From Parabacteroides sp. FAFU027 (GTDB taxonomy: Bacteria > Bacteroidota > Bacteroidia > Bacteroidales > UBA7332): a stretch of DNA of 64,000 nt. The position numbers and the translations under genes are program-made. A model generated the notes under the pieces. It saw only the letters and a program-made list of their open reading frames with translations. It had not been told where the DNA came from and ran no database searches. Positions 54,130-61,848 of this stretch are shown piece by piece. Each line of letters begins with the position of its first letter. Positions within the stretch are counted from its first letter, which is position 1. Where the stretch lies: positions 1 through 64,000 of the forward strand of contig NZ_JAKZKV010000013.1 of assembly GCF_022808675.1 (NCBI RefSeq), in the 5' to 3' direction.

Positions 54130-54840
54130 TCAGGCTTTGATCCGAAAAACCTGTAAGTTCATTTTCAACGCATCATACATCAGGAGTTTGCCCGAAAGTA
54201 CTTCTCCCGCTCCGGTAATTATTTTTACAACTTCTGTAGCTTGTATTGCACCAACAACACCAGGCAAAACGCCCAGGACTCCAACGTCAGAAGCAGGGCG
54301 AACACCATCCGGCGCTTCCGGGAACAAATCCCGATAAGAAGGACCTTGCTGATAATTAAAGACCGACACCTGTCCTTCAAACTGGTAAATCGAACCAAAG
54401 ACCAACGGCTTTTGCAACCGGGCAGTCACATCTCCAATTAGAAAACGGGTCGGGAAATTATCACAGCAATCCAACACAAGGTCATATCGGGAAATAATAT
54501 CTTCGGCATTATCCATCGTCAGCATTTCAGGATAAACATCAAAGGTTATATTTGGATTCAGATCAGAAAGCTTCTCTTTCGCCACTTCCACCTTATATCT
54601 CCCGACATCCTTCGTTCCAAACAGAATCTGGCGTTGAAGATTACTTACACTTACCACATCGGCATCCACTATCCCGATTCGGCCCACTCCCACTGCTGTC
54701 AGATATTGAAGTGCAGGACAACCCAATCCGCCGCAACCTATCACCAACACCGATGCCCCATGCAGTTTTCGTTGACCTGCCTCCCCGATTTCCGGCAGCA
54801 ACAGATGGCGCGAATAACGTTCCGTATCCCCTTCCATCAT
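54130..54840 (-). CDS. thiF: ThiS adenylyltransferase
   Basis: Adenylates the C-terminal Gly of ThiS, the first step of sulfur loading for thiazole synthesis. 236 residues, E1-like fold: RYSRHLLLPEIGEAGQRKL, nucleotide site VLVIGCGGLGCPALQYL, SNLQRQILF, and DLVLDCCDNFPTRFL. The CxxC zinc pairs of MoeB are absent, which fits the short ThiF type. It overlaps thiH by 4 bp and is the last gene of the operon. Confidence 0.88.
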   Translation of the reverse strand: MMEGDTERYSRHLLLPEIGEAGQRKLHGASVLVIGCGGLGCPALQYLTAVGVGRIGIVDADVVSVSNLQRQILFGTKDVGRYKVEVAKEKLSDLNPNITFDVYPEMLTMDNAEDIISRYDLVLDCCDNFPTRFLIGDVTARLQKPLVFGSIYQFEGQVSVFNYQQGPSYRDLFPEAPDGVRPASDVGVLGVLPGVVGAIQATEVVKIITGAGEVLSGKLLMYDALKMNLQVFRIKA

Positions 54841-55958
54841 GATTCAAGTGCAATCATGGAGATGTCCCAATCCTTCCATACAGCTTCGTAACCTTTGGAG
54901 CGAAGCATCTCGCAGATTTCAACCGGAGTACGGTCATCATTAATATTAAACTGTTCCAATGTTTCAGGAGAAACAGCATAACCGCCGGGATTCGTTTTCG
55001 ATCCTGCACTCATGGCGGTAACCCCAAGCTTCACCAGATTATCCCGGAAAGCAGCGCTCTCCCGGGTAGAAATGGAAAGTTCCACTTCATTATCAAACAG
55101 GCGGAAGGCGCAAATCGCCTGCACCAATTCACGGTCAGACATAATCACATTCGGCTGAAAACCTCCGGTAAACGGACGCATGCGTGGAAATGAAATAGAG
55201 TATTTCGTTTGCCAGAATTTCTTTTCAAGATAATTCAAATGCATTGCCAGGAAAAATAATTCCGTGCGCCACTCTTCCAGTCCGATTAATGCGCCCAACC
55301 CTACTTTATGCACACCCGCGTGTCCCAGACGTTCAGGCGTTTCGAGGCGATAATAGAAATCCGCCTTTTTACCGGCAGGATGATATTCCGGGTAACGGTC
55401 TTTGTTAAAAGTCTCCTGATACACATACACCCCGTGCATTCCTTCGGCTGCCAATGTCTCGTAATCGGCCTGGTCCATCGGTTGTACTTCGCAGGTAATC
55501 TGGGCAAAATGAGGCCGTAATAGTCGAATGGCATTCTTCAGATAATCAACACCCACTTCACGGGGAGATTCCCCCGTCACCAGCAACAGATGTTCGAAAC
55601 CCATTCCTTTGATGACCTCCACCTCTTGCATGATTTCACTGTCGGTCAATACCCGGCGATGGATTTTATTCTTCACACTAAATCCGCAATAGACGCACGA
55701 ATTGTGGCATTTATTCGACAGATAAAGCGGTACATAGAGCTGCATCGTTTTACCGAAGCGGCGCAAAGTGTTTTGATGACTTTTTTGCGCCATCTGTTCC
55801 AGATACGGTAGTGCCGCCGGAGATATCAAAGCTTTGAAATCCTCAAGGTCGCACCGATCTTTAGCCAACGCAATTTCTACATCGCGGGCTGTTTTGGCTG
55901 TTATGCTTTTTTCGACATCCTCCCATTGGTAAGTATCGAATAGTTCTTTGAATGACAT
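54837..55958 (-). CDS. thiH: 2-iminoacetate synthase (tyrosine lyase)
   Basis: Radical SAM enzyme that splits tyrosine to dehydroglycine for the thiazole ring. 373 residues, usual length. The 4Fe-4S motif is KCHNSCVYCGF (CxxxCxxC), GESPREVGVDYL follows as the SAM-binding region, and YQETFNKDRYPEYHPAGKK is the typical ThiH/BATS segment. It is cotranscribed with thiF (4-bp overlap). A 145-bp gap with GC-rich repeats separates it from thiG. Confidence 0.94.
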   Translation of the reverse strand: MSFKELFDTYQWEDVEKSITAKTARDVEIALAKDRCDLEDFKALISPAALPYLEQMAQKSHQNTLRRFGKTMQLYVPLYLSNKCHNSCVYCGFSVKNKIHRRVLTDSEIMQEVEVIKGMGFEHLLLVTGESPREVGVDYLKNAIRLLRPHFAQITCEVQPMDQADYETLAAEGMHGVYVYQETFNKDRYPEYHPAGKKADFYYRLETPERLGHAGVHKVGLGALIGLEEWRTELFFLAMHLNYLEKKFWQTKYSISFPRMRPFTGGFQPNVIMSDRELVQAICAFRLFDNEVELSISTRESAAFRDNLVKLGVTAMSAGSKTNPGGYAVSPETLEQFNINDDRTPVEICEMLRSKGYEAVWKDWDISMIALES

Positions 55959-55974
55959 AATATATAAAATTGAG

Positions 55975-56100
55975 ACCCCACCCCTGCCCTCCCCGAAGGG
56001 AAGGGAGTTTTACACAAACACATTATATTGGGCAGAGTCAATTAAACATCTATAGTTTCGAAAACCCACTTTCTCCCCTCCTTTGCAGGAACAGGGGAGG
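55975..56100. repeat. GC-rich low-complexity spacer between thiG and thiH
   Basis: Two similar pieces, around 55980-56006 (CCCTCCCCGAAGGGAAGGG) and 56069-56099 (CTCCCCTCC ... GGGGAGG), each able to fold back. Such CCCCTCC elements are known as intergenic repeats in many Bacteroidetes. A related one is at about 61815-61850. Confidence 0.55.
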
Positions 56101-56103
56101 TCT

Positions 56104-56871
56104 TTACCCCAAAAATGAAGTCAACGGACTACTCGCTTCAGCATGTTTCAGCTGCTTCGCCAATCGGGCCTCGTAAGCCATACGGCCACACTCTACCGCC
56201 ATGCGAAAGGCTTTGGCCATCTCCACCGGATTACCGGCCACAGCAATGGCAGTATTGACCAGAACGGCATCAGCACCCATTTCCATCGCCCAGGCAGCAT
56301 GGGAAGGTGCACCAATTCCTGCATCCACCACTACCGGTACATTACTTTGCTCGATAATGATTTCGAGAAAATCAATCGTGCGCAATCCTTTATTGGTTCC
56401 AATCGGAGCGCCCAATGGCATTACCACGGCTGCACCGGCATCTTCCAGTCGCTTACACAAAACAGGATCGGCATGAATATACGGCATAACCACAAAACCC
56501 TCTTTAGCCAGCTCTTCAGTAGCTTTAAGTGTTTCAATAGGATCAGGTAACAGGTATTTCGGATCGGGGTGAATTTCCAGTTTCACCCAGTTGGTTCCCA
56601 GCGCTTCACGCGCCATACGGGCTGCAAAGACTGCCTCTTTGGCATTTCGCACACCGGAAGTATTCGGCAACAGATTGATCTGTGGATGATTAAGGTGTGA
56701 GAGAATATCATCCTGTTCGTTACCGGTATCAACTCGTTTGAGTGCTACGGTTACCAACTCACTTCCCGAAGCAACTAACGCCTCTTCCATGATTTGTGAC
56801 GAACTGAATTTTCCGGTACCGGTGAATAATCTTGAGCCGAAAGTCTTCCCGGCTATAACTAATGGTTTCAT
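56104..56871 (-). CDS. thiG: Thiazole synthase
   Basis: Forms the thiazole phosphate from deoxyxylulose phosphate, dehydroglycine and ThiS thiocarboxylate. 255 residues, TIM barrel. [12 protein letters not shown] at the start, [37 protein letters not shown] holding the catalytic Lys region, [12 protein letters not shown], and [31 protein letters not shown] at the phosphate site. It lies between thiS and thiH in the TPP-controlled operon. Confidence 0.95.
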   Translation of the reverse strand: MKPLVIAGKTFGSRLFTGTGKFSSSQIMEEALVASGSELVTVALKRVDTGNEQDDILSHLNHPQINLLPNTSGVRNAKEAVFAARMAREALGTNWVKLEIHPDPKYLLPDPIETLKATEELAKEGFVVMPYIHADPVLCKRLEDAGAAVVMPLGAPIGTNKGLRTIDFLEIIIEQSNVPVVVDAGIGAPSHAAWAMEMGADAVLVNTAIAVAGNPVEMAKAFRMAVECGRMAYEARLAKQLKHAEASSPLTSFLG

Positions 56872-57004
56872 TGTGATTGTTATTTTGAAGTTAAAGGAGG
56901 AAATATGTCAAGAGATTAGACAAAAGGACGAAGAACCAGCAGAGCTTTTCTCTTTATATTCCCTTTAAATTGTAAATAGTAAATCTGCTAAATGGTAAAT
57001 CGTC
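56872..57004. other. Spacer between thiS and thiG
   Basis: 133 bp without a gene. The end near thiS has a short repeat of AAATTGTAAAT / AAATGGTAAAT. In Bacteroides-type operons thiE commonly occupies this place. Confidence 0.5.
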
Positions 57005-57208
57005 TCACCCCCCCTGCGTGGCGCGAATAACAGTCAGTTTATCGTTTTCCTGAAGAGTAACGAAAGGCCAGTTTTGACGAAAAACGATTTCATCGTTCAC
57101 AGCCACAGCAATGCCCTTTGTTTCGGACAAATTAAGTTCGGATAATAGAGAAATAAGGAAGGTTTGTTCGGTAATCTCCCGCGGTTCATTGTTTACATAT
57201 ACCTTCAT
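57005..57208 (-). CDS. thiS: Sulfur carrier protein ThiS
   Basis: 67 residues from the ATG at 57208 (MKVYVNNEPREI); the in-frame ATG at 57235 adds nine unlikely residues. Ubiquitin-like fold, with LLSELNLSETKGIAVAVNDEIV, and the C-terminal Gly-Gly tail TVIRATQGG that is adenylated by ThiF. First gene of the operon, directly behind the riboswitch. Confidence 0.92.
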   Translation of the reverse strand: MKVYVNNEPREITEQTFLISLLSELNLSETKGIAVAVNDEIVFRQNWPFVTLQENDKLTVIRATQGG

Positions 57209-57236
57209 AACAGTATGAATTAAAAGGTGATACAAT

Positions 57237-57248
57237 AAACTTTAGGGG
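57237..57248 (-). promoter_or_regulatory. Candidate expression-platform segment of the TPP riboswitch
   Basis: CCCCTAAAGTTT in the transcript, perfectly complementary over 12 nt to the 5' strand of the aptamer's first helix (57355-57366). It lies about 30 nt before the thiS start, so pairing would open P1 and alter the leader. Confidence 0.6.
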
Positions 57249-57285
57249 AACGAATCTGAAAAATGAGAAGATACAGGAAGTCCTC

Positions 57286-57366
57286 AACTTTTTCCTTACG
57301 CAGGTATTATCCTGTTCAGGTTCGAAGGGTATAATCTCAGCCTTTTAAGGGGCACCCCTAAAGTTT
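57286..57366 (-). ncRNA. TPP riboswitch (THI element)
   Basis: On the minus strand the leader carries the conserved THI-box words in order: AGGGGTGCC, GGCTGAGAT, ACCC, GAACCTGA and GGATAATACCTGCGTA. The P1 helix pairs AACTTT with AAAGTT. It senses thiamine pyrophosphate and represses the thiS-thiG-thiH-thiF operon when TPP is plentiful. The transcript would start at about 57365, right at the aptamer. Confidence 0.95.
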
Positions 57367-57372
57367 TCGCCA

Positions 57373-57380
57373 CAAAGGTA
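57373..57380 (-). promoter_or_regulatory. -7 box of the thiamine operon
   Basis: TACCTTTG on the minus strand, placed so that transcription begins at the first base of the riboswitch. Confidence 0.6.
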
Positions 57381-57543
57381 AATGATTTTTTCATTCAGCC
57401 CCGAATTTAGTCCCTGAAATTTATTTATAAATATTATCCTGAATAATCAAATTACAGCTCCAAATAAACCTCTTAGCTATCAACCGATTATAAAACACAA
57501 ACCACCCTACAACATTATTTAACCGCCAAAATACATCGTACAT

Positions 57544-57564
57544 CAATATACATTTATATATTTG
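57544..57564 (+). promoter_or_regulatory. arsR-like promoter with overlapping inverted repeat
   Basis: TATATTTG (57557-57564) is the -7 box. It is overlapped by the inverted repeat AATATA-cattta-TATATT (57545-57562), a plausible operator for the ArsR-type repressor encoded downstream (autoregulation). Confidence 0.5.
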
Positions 57565-57586
57565 CAGTGTAATTCAAAACAAAAGT

Positions 57587-57883
57587 ATGGATCCCTGTAT
57601 TTGCAAAGAAGAACTTGAACGTGTAGCCTATATACTGAAAGCATTATCAAACGCAAACCGTCTGATGATTCTGACCGTATTGTCCAAAAATCAGGAGATG
57701 AACGTTTCTGATATTTGCAGCGCTTTGCAATGCACACAGCCATTGATTTCTCATCACCTGACCGATATGCATGCCAAAGGAATCCTCAAACTCAGAAGAG
57801 AAGGCCGCAACATGTACTATTCATTGGAGCATGAGAAGGTTATGGACATCATCCGTTGCATCTCCGAATGCAAGAAGACATAA
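57587..57883 (+). CDS. ArsR/SmtB-family transcriptional regulator
   Basis: 98-residue winged-helix repressor: LERVAYILKALSNANRLMIL, MNVSDICSALQCTQPLISHHLTDMHAKGI (recognition helix) and LKLRREGRNMYYSL (wing). It has an unusual number of cysteines: two near the N-terminus (DPCIC), two in CSALQC and two at the end (CISECKK). The neighbours, a Cys-rich small membrane protein and two thioredoxins, suggest a redox or sulfur (persulfide) signal rather than a metal, but this is inference. It probably controls the genes behind it. Confidence 0.87.
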   Translation: MDPCICKEELERVAYILKALSNANRLMILTVLSKNQEMNVSDICSALQCTQPLISHHLTDMHAKGILKLRREGRNMYYSLEHEKVMDIIRCISECKKT

Positions 57884-57901
57884 AAAAATTTGCTCATTTA
57901 C

Positions 57902-57917
57902 ATAAACAATAGTTTAT
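57902..57917 (+). promoter_or_regulatory. Second candidate operator, upstream of the DUF6132-like gene
   Basis: Perfect inverted repeat ATAAAC-aata-GTTTAT between arsR and the next gene, AT-rich like the arsR operator candidate. Confidence 0.4.
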
Positions 57918-58019
57918 ATATTTATATCCTATGAAACGAGCAAGAACTAATGCTCATCAAAGAGTATAACATCATATGCGAGTTCCATATGTGGCCAAAA
58001 CAAAAATAAATAATGACAT

Positions 58020-58274
58020 ATGAAAAAGTTATTCACCAATAAGTTATTCTACACAGCAATCGGAGCAATCGCAGGATTTCTTTACTGGAAATTCGACGGA
58101 TGCACCTCCGGTTCATGCGCCATACGACAGGATTGGTTTCTCTCTACCGTATGGGGAGCCATGATAGGCTGGATGGTCTCCGGTCTTTTCCTCGGATGTG
58201 GCTGTTACGGTGGCAGTTGTGATATTACCAATAAATCAGATTCAAATAACAACAAAAAAACCGAGGAGAAATAA
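58020..58274 (+). CDS. Small Cys-rich membrane protein (DUF6132-like)
   Basis: 84 residues with two hydrophobic segments (FYTAIGAIAGFLYWKF and VWGAMIGWMVSGLFLG) and cysteines in DGCTSGSC and GCGCYGGSC, ending in a polar Asn/Lys tail. It resembles the DUF6132 family, usually found beside thioredoxin and rhodanese-type genes in Bacteroidetes. A role in sulfur or redox handling at the membrane is likely but unproven. 2 bp separate it from the thioredoxin gene. Confidence 0.7.
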   Translation: MKKLFTNKLFYTAIGAIAGFLYWKFDGCTSGSCAIRQDWFLSTVWGAMIGWMVSGLFLGCGCYGGSCDITNKSDSNNNKKTEEK

Positions 58275-58276
58275 TT

Positions 58277-58573
58277 ATGAATAAGTTTCAAGAAGCAATC
58301 AACTCAGGTAAACCCGTATTAGTGGACTTTTATGCCGAATGGTGTCAACCATGTAAAATGATGAAACCAATCCTTGAGGAGGTGAAACGGATGGTCGGAG
58401 ATTCTGCTCAAATCCTAAAAGTGGATGTGGATCAAAACCAGGCTGTATCTATGGCGTATAGAATTCAATCTGTCCCTACTTTGATTCTGTTTAAAGACGG
58501 GCAACCGGTATTCCGTCAATCAGGTGTATTGCCAGCCGCTCAACTTAAACAGATCATCGAACAATACGGTTAA
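58277..58573 (+). CDS. Thioredoxin
   Basis: 98-residue cytosolic thioredoxin. Active site DFYAEWCQPCKMM (WCQPC instead of the common WCGPC), conserved cis-Pro in QSVPTLILFKDG, and the terminal helix AAQLKQIIEQYG. Starts 2 bp behind the DUF6132-like gene, so the two form an operon, probably under the ArsR regulator. Confidence 0.93.
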   Translation: MNKFQEAINSGKPVLVDFYAEWCQPCKMMKPILEEVKRMVGDSAQILKVDVDQNQAVSMAYRIQSVPTLILFKDGQPVFRQSGVLPAAQLKQIIEQYG

Positions 58574-58742
58574 TTCAACCGTTTTATGCTAGGTCAAATG
58601 GATATCGGAAACAGGATTTTCTATGTAAATGCTCCGAATTCCGATTACATTTTTGAAAAGCTATAATTATTCATAATCAATAACCGGTCTGATGCAAAAT
58701 GTATTACATTAGCAACAAATACGGATCAAACAGATTTGAAAC

Positions 58743-59213
58743 ATGAAGAAAATAATATTGATCGCCGCTATTGGATTATTTTTCAGCCAATGCACTCAGG
58801 CCGGAAACAAGAGCGATGCCGTATCTGCCAACCAGCAGAGTGAGCAAACTGTCATTCATATTGACAAGTCTCAGTTTTTGAAAGAGATCTACAACTACGA
58901 GCTCAACAGCAATGTTGTGATCTACCGGGGCAAAAAGCCTTGTATCGTGGACTTCTATGCTGATTGGTGCGGGCCTTGCCGTAAACTCTCTCCTATCCTG
59001 GAAGAATTGGCACAGGAATATAAAGGCAAAATTATCGTTTACAAAGTAAATTCCGACAAAGAACGCCAATTAGCCGGAGACATGGGAGTCCAGGCGTTAC
59101 CCACACTGCTGTTCTTTCCCATGAAAGGAAAACCGTCAGCTACTACAGGATACATGCCTAAAGAAGAGCTGAAAAAGATTATCGATAGCCAACTTTTGAA
59201 GTCGGTTAAGTAA
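58743..59213 (+). CDS. Thioredoxin-domain lipoprotein
   Basis: 156 residues with a lipoprotein signal (FFSQC), so it is a periplasmic, membrane-tethered thiol oxidoreductase. Active site DFYADWCGPCRKL, then the cis-Pro in VQALPTLLFFPMKG, and KEELKKIIDSQL at the end. It is separated from the first thioredoxin by 169 bp and may have its own promoter, but fits the same redox cluster. Confidence 0.9.
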   Translation: MKKIILIAAIGLFFSQCTQAGNKSDAVSANQQSEQTVIHIDKSQFLKEIYNYELNSNVVIYRGKKPCIVDFYADWCGPCRKLSPILEELAQEYKGKIIVYKVNSDKERQLAGDMGVQALPTLLFFPMKGKPSATTGYMPKEELKKIIDSQLLKSVK

Positions 59214-59233
59214 AAAACAGGTAATCTGAAAAT

Positions 59234-59284
59234 AAAAACGAGAGTGTTCACTTCTGAATGAAGCGAACACTCTCGTTTGTTTTT
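59234..59284 (+). terminator. Terminator of the thioredoxin cluster
   Basis: AAACGAGAGTGTTC / GAACACTCTCGTTT stem with an extra inner pairing and T-run. Confidence 0.92.
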
Positions 59285-59410
59285 GTCACCATTAAAGCAA
59301 TTACACAAAGCTTCGTTTGATCTCATAAGTTATTTGCAAATACAATAATTACAATAGCTATTATTTAGAAATAATCAATCAACTTCTATTGCTAAACACA
59401 CATTCCCTGT

Positions 59411-59418
59411 TATTTTTG
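59411..59418 (+). promoter_or_regulatory. -7 box of the GNAT gene
   Basis: TATTTTTG, giving a start site near 59425. Confidence 0.45.
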
Positions 59419-59480
59419 CATAATACTACCTATCAAAACAACTATACATAAAACCATTGAATCAAGAAATAAATGATCAA

Positions 59481-59999
59481 ATGAAAACAAATGCAGTCTC
59501 TCTTCGTCTATTCCACCTCGAAGACACCCAAAGACTATCCGAATTAGCCAATAACGAAAAGATCGCCAGTAACCTCAGAGATGGATTCCCCCATCCCTAC
59601 TCAATGGCCGATGCAAAGAAATTTATCAGCTACTGCCAGTTCCAGCAACCGACAATGAATTTTGCCATCGAATATCAAGGGGAATATGTCGGAAATATCG
59701 GACTGGTACAAGGAACCGACATCTACTGCAAATCGGCAGAGGTTGGTTATTTCATTGGAGAATCTTATTGGAAAAAAGGAATCGCCAGTCAGGCTTTATC
59801 TTTAATAACCCGATATGGCTTCGAAACACTGGGACTCATCCGCATCTATACCGGTGTATTCGAATACAATCAGGCATCCATGAAGGTTTTGGAGAAATGC
59901 GGATTTACCCGTGAAGCTATTTTCCGGAAATCGATATGGAAAAACGATCAGATTTGGGATGAATACCGGTATGCGTTGATAAATCCAGAATGCGAATAG
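59481..59999 (+). CDS. GNAT N-acetyltransferase (RimJ/RimL-like)
   Basis: 172 residues from the ATG at 59481; a TTG at 59457 could add eight residues. RimJ/RimL-type acetyltransferase fold: VSLRLFHLEDTQRLSELANN, FAIEYQGEYVGNIGLVQG, AEVGYFIGESYWKKGIASQAL (acetyl-CoA motif with the G-x-A variation of RxxGxG/A) and YNQASMKVLEKCGFTREA. The substrate, a protein N-terminus or a small amine, is unknown. Single gene. Confidence 0.88.
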   Translation: MKTNAVSLRLFHLEDTQRLSELANNEKIASNLRDGFPHPYSMADAKKFISYCQFQQPTMNFAIEYQGEYVGNIGLVQGTDIYCKSAEVGYFIGESYWKKGIASQALSLITRYGFETLGLIRIYTGVFEYNQASMKVLEKCGFTREAIFRKSIWKNDQIWDEYRYALINPECE

Positions 60000-60029
60000 A
60001 TTGATTTTTCTTAAAAGCCCGATTATCCC

Positions 60030-60037
60030 TACCTTTG
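60030..60037 (+). promoter_or_regulatory. -7 box of the MFS gene
   Basis: TACCTTTG, 18 bp before the ATG at 60055. Confidence 0.55.
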
Positions 60038-60054
60038 CAACATAATTCAAGTTT

Positions 60055-61239
60055 ATGAACGAAAACAGCACTGCAAAGACGGGGCTTTGGACCCGCAACT
60101 TCTCCTTCGCCTGTGTGGCAAACTTCCTGATGGGCTTCTCCTTCTACCTGTTGATGCCCACACTCCCATTTTACTTATCCGAACGCTTTCATACCGATAA
60201 TTCCACCATCGGACTCGTTGTTTCCTGTTACGTGATTGCCGCGCTGGTCATCCGTCCGTTTTCAGGTTATCTGGTCGATAGCTTCTCCCGCAAGACGGTC
60301 TATATGATTTCGTATCTGTTGTTTGTGGGATTCTGTCTTGGTTATCTGGTGGCGGGAACGATCCTGTTCCTCATCGTATTGCGTTTCCTGCACGGACTCA
60401 CATGGGGTATTATCACCACGGCTGGAAATACACTTGCCATTGATATTATGCCTTCTGAACAACGGGGACAAGGAATCGGATTCTACGGACTGGCGTTCAA
60501 TATCTCCATGGCCATCGGTCCGGTAGCGGGAATATTCCTCTACCAGCATTTCGACTTTAGCATACTCTTTTATTCGGCCATCATCACCGGATTTATCGGA
60601 ATGGTATTTGCCCAATTCATCAAAGCTCCAATCAGGCCCCGTATCCGTCATCATGCAGCCTTATCGCTCGACCGCTTCCTGATGCTGAAAGGAATTCCTG
60701 TTGGAATCAATCTGTTGTTAGTCACCGTCTCTTACGGAATGATACTGTCGTTTGCCGCCATGTACAGCAAAGAGATGAATGCCTCCAATCCCGGACTTTT
60801 CTATGTGATGCTTGCTATCGGTATCGCCGGAGCACGTGCATTCAGCGGAAAGATGATTGACCGGGGCGAACTGCACAAAGCGTCAATGCTGGGATTAATG
60901 TTACTCACAGTTGGTCTGACTTTATTTGCATTGTGGAAAATACCAGTCGTGTACTATGTAGTCGCGTTTGTTTTGGGTGTGGGATACGGAGTCGCTTATC
61001 CGGCCTTCCAAACCATCTTCATCAATATGGCCACCCACCACCAACGTGGGACTGCCAATTCGACTTACTACACCGCTTTCGACACTGGCGTAGGTGCTGG
61101 CATGCTCCTGGCCGGGAAAATTGCAGCCATGGCCAGTCTGGGTGCAGCATTCGGATTCAGCGCCATCGCCTGCTTCATTGCCATTCTTTATTATTGGAAA
61201 ATATCGATTGCCAGTTATCAGAAGCATAAGTTGGCGTAA
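60055..61239 (+). CDS. MFS transporter
   Basis: 394-residue major facilitator with 12 predicted helices. It starts FSFACVANFLMGFSFYLLMPTLPFYL, has GYLVDSFSRKTVYMISYLLF at the loop 2-3 position (the Gx(2)DxxxR/KxxR motif A), LRFLHGLTWGIITTAGNTLA in helix 4 and QGIGFYGLAFNISMAIGPVAG in helix 5, the DHA1-type efflux pattern. The substrate is unknown. Intact, unlike the MFS gene at 10.8-11.9 kb. Confidence 0.9.
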   Translation: MNENSTAKTGLWTRNFSFACVANFLMGFSFYLLMPTLPFYLSERFHTDNSTIGLVVSCYVIAALVIRPFSGYLVDSFSRKTVYMISYLLFVGFCLGYLVAGTILFLIVLRFLHGLTWGIITTAGNTLAIDIMPSEQRGQGIGFYGLAFNISMAIGPVAGIFLYQHFDFSILFYSAIITGFIGMVFAQFIKAPIRPRIRHHAALSLDRFLMLKGIPVGINLLLVTVSYGMILSFAAMYSKEMNASNPGLFYVMLAIGIAGARAFSGKMIDRGELHKASMLGLMLLTVGLTLFALWKIPVVYYVVAFVLGVGYGVAYPAFQTIFINMATHHQRGTANSTYYTAFDTGVGAGMLLAGKIAAMASLGAAFGFSAIACFIAILYYWKISIASYQKHKLA

Positions 61240-61276
61240 AAAATAACGGTCAGCATTCGAATTCAAATGCTGACCG
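61239..61276. terminator. Bidirectional terminator
   Basis: AAAATAACGGTCAGCATT / AATGCTGACCGTTATTTT stem between convergent genes. Confidence 0.93.
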
Positions 61277-61288
61277 TTATTTTTTGAG

Positions 61289-61762
61289 CTATTCAAGTAT
61301 CCTTATTTTCTCGTTGACCTTATCAATAAATTGGTGATAAACTGACGGCACGTTACTCTTCATTTGGTCAATCAACCAAAACCGACGAACGTCTTTGACT
61401 TTGTATTCGATGTACAGACCACCCCAATCTCCTGCATCCGGCATTCCAATTACCTTATCTTTCTCGCTCAGTAAAACTTTTGGAAAATAATCAATCAGAT
61501 CTTTTACCGAATCAAACTTTTGCTGTGAAAGCTTCACATATTGTCCTTGATAGAAAGCGGAACTTCCGGGGTATCTATCCAACGTATCTTCTGAAACCTG
61601 TTTTTCTTCGAGCTTGTATATTTCAATGCATCGCTCACCAAAACACTCTCCATAATAGTGACCAAAGATCAGATAATCAGAACCGGTGAGCACTGGTTCC
61701 TCTTTATGGCAGGAACAAAGAGCTACAAAGCAAATTGCAATAGTCAGAATGAGGCTTTTCAT
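61289..61762 (-). CDS. Hypothetical lipoprotein
   Basis: 157 residues with a lipoprotein signal (ALCSC at about 14-18). Motif-like stretches are YLIFGHYYGECFGERCIEIY (two cysteines) and DAGDWGGLYIEYKVKDVRRF. A family of small Bacteroidetes lipoproteins with a similar FGhfyG.C.GE.C pattern exists as far as I recall, without known function. Single gene. Confidence 0.65.
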   Translation of the reverse strand: MKSLILTIAICFVALCSCHKEEPVLTGSDYLIFGHYYGECFGERCIEIYKLEEKQVSEDTLDRYPGSSAFYQGQYVKLSQQKFDSVKDLIDYFPKVLLSEKDKVIGMPDAGDWGGLYIEYKVKDVRRFWLIDQMKSNVPSVYHQFIDKVNEKIRILE

Positions 61763-61848
61763 AGTCGGAGTTATTAAATGACATCAACTGAAACGGAATC
61801 CGGTAATACTTGCACGTCGCCTTCTCCTCGGGGAGGTCGGGAGGAGCC

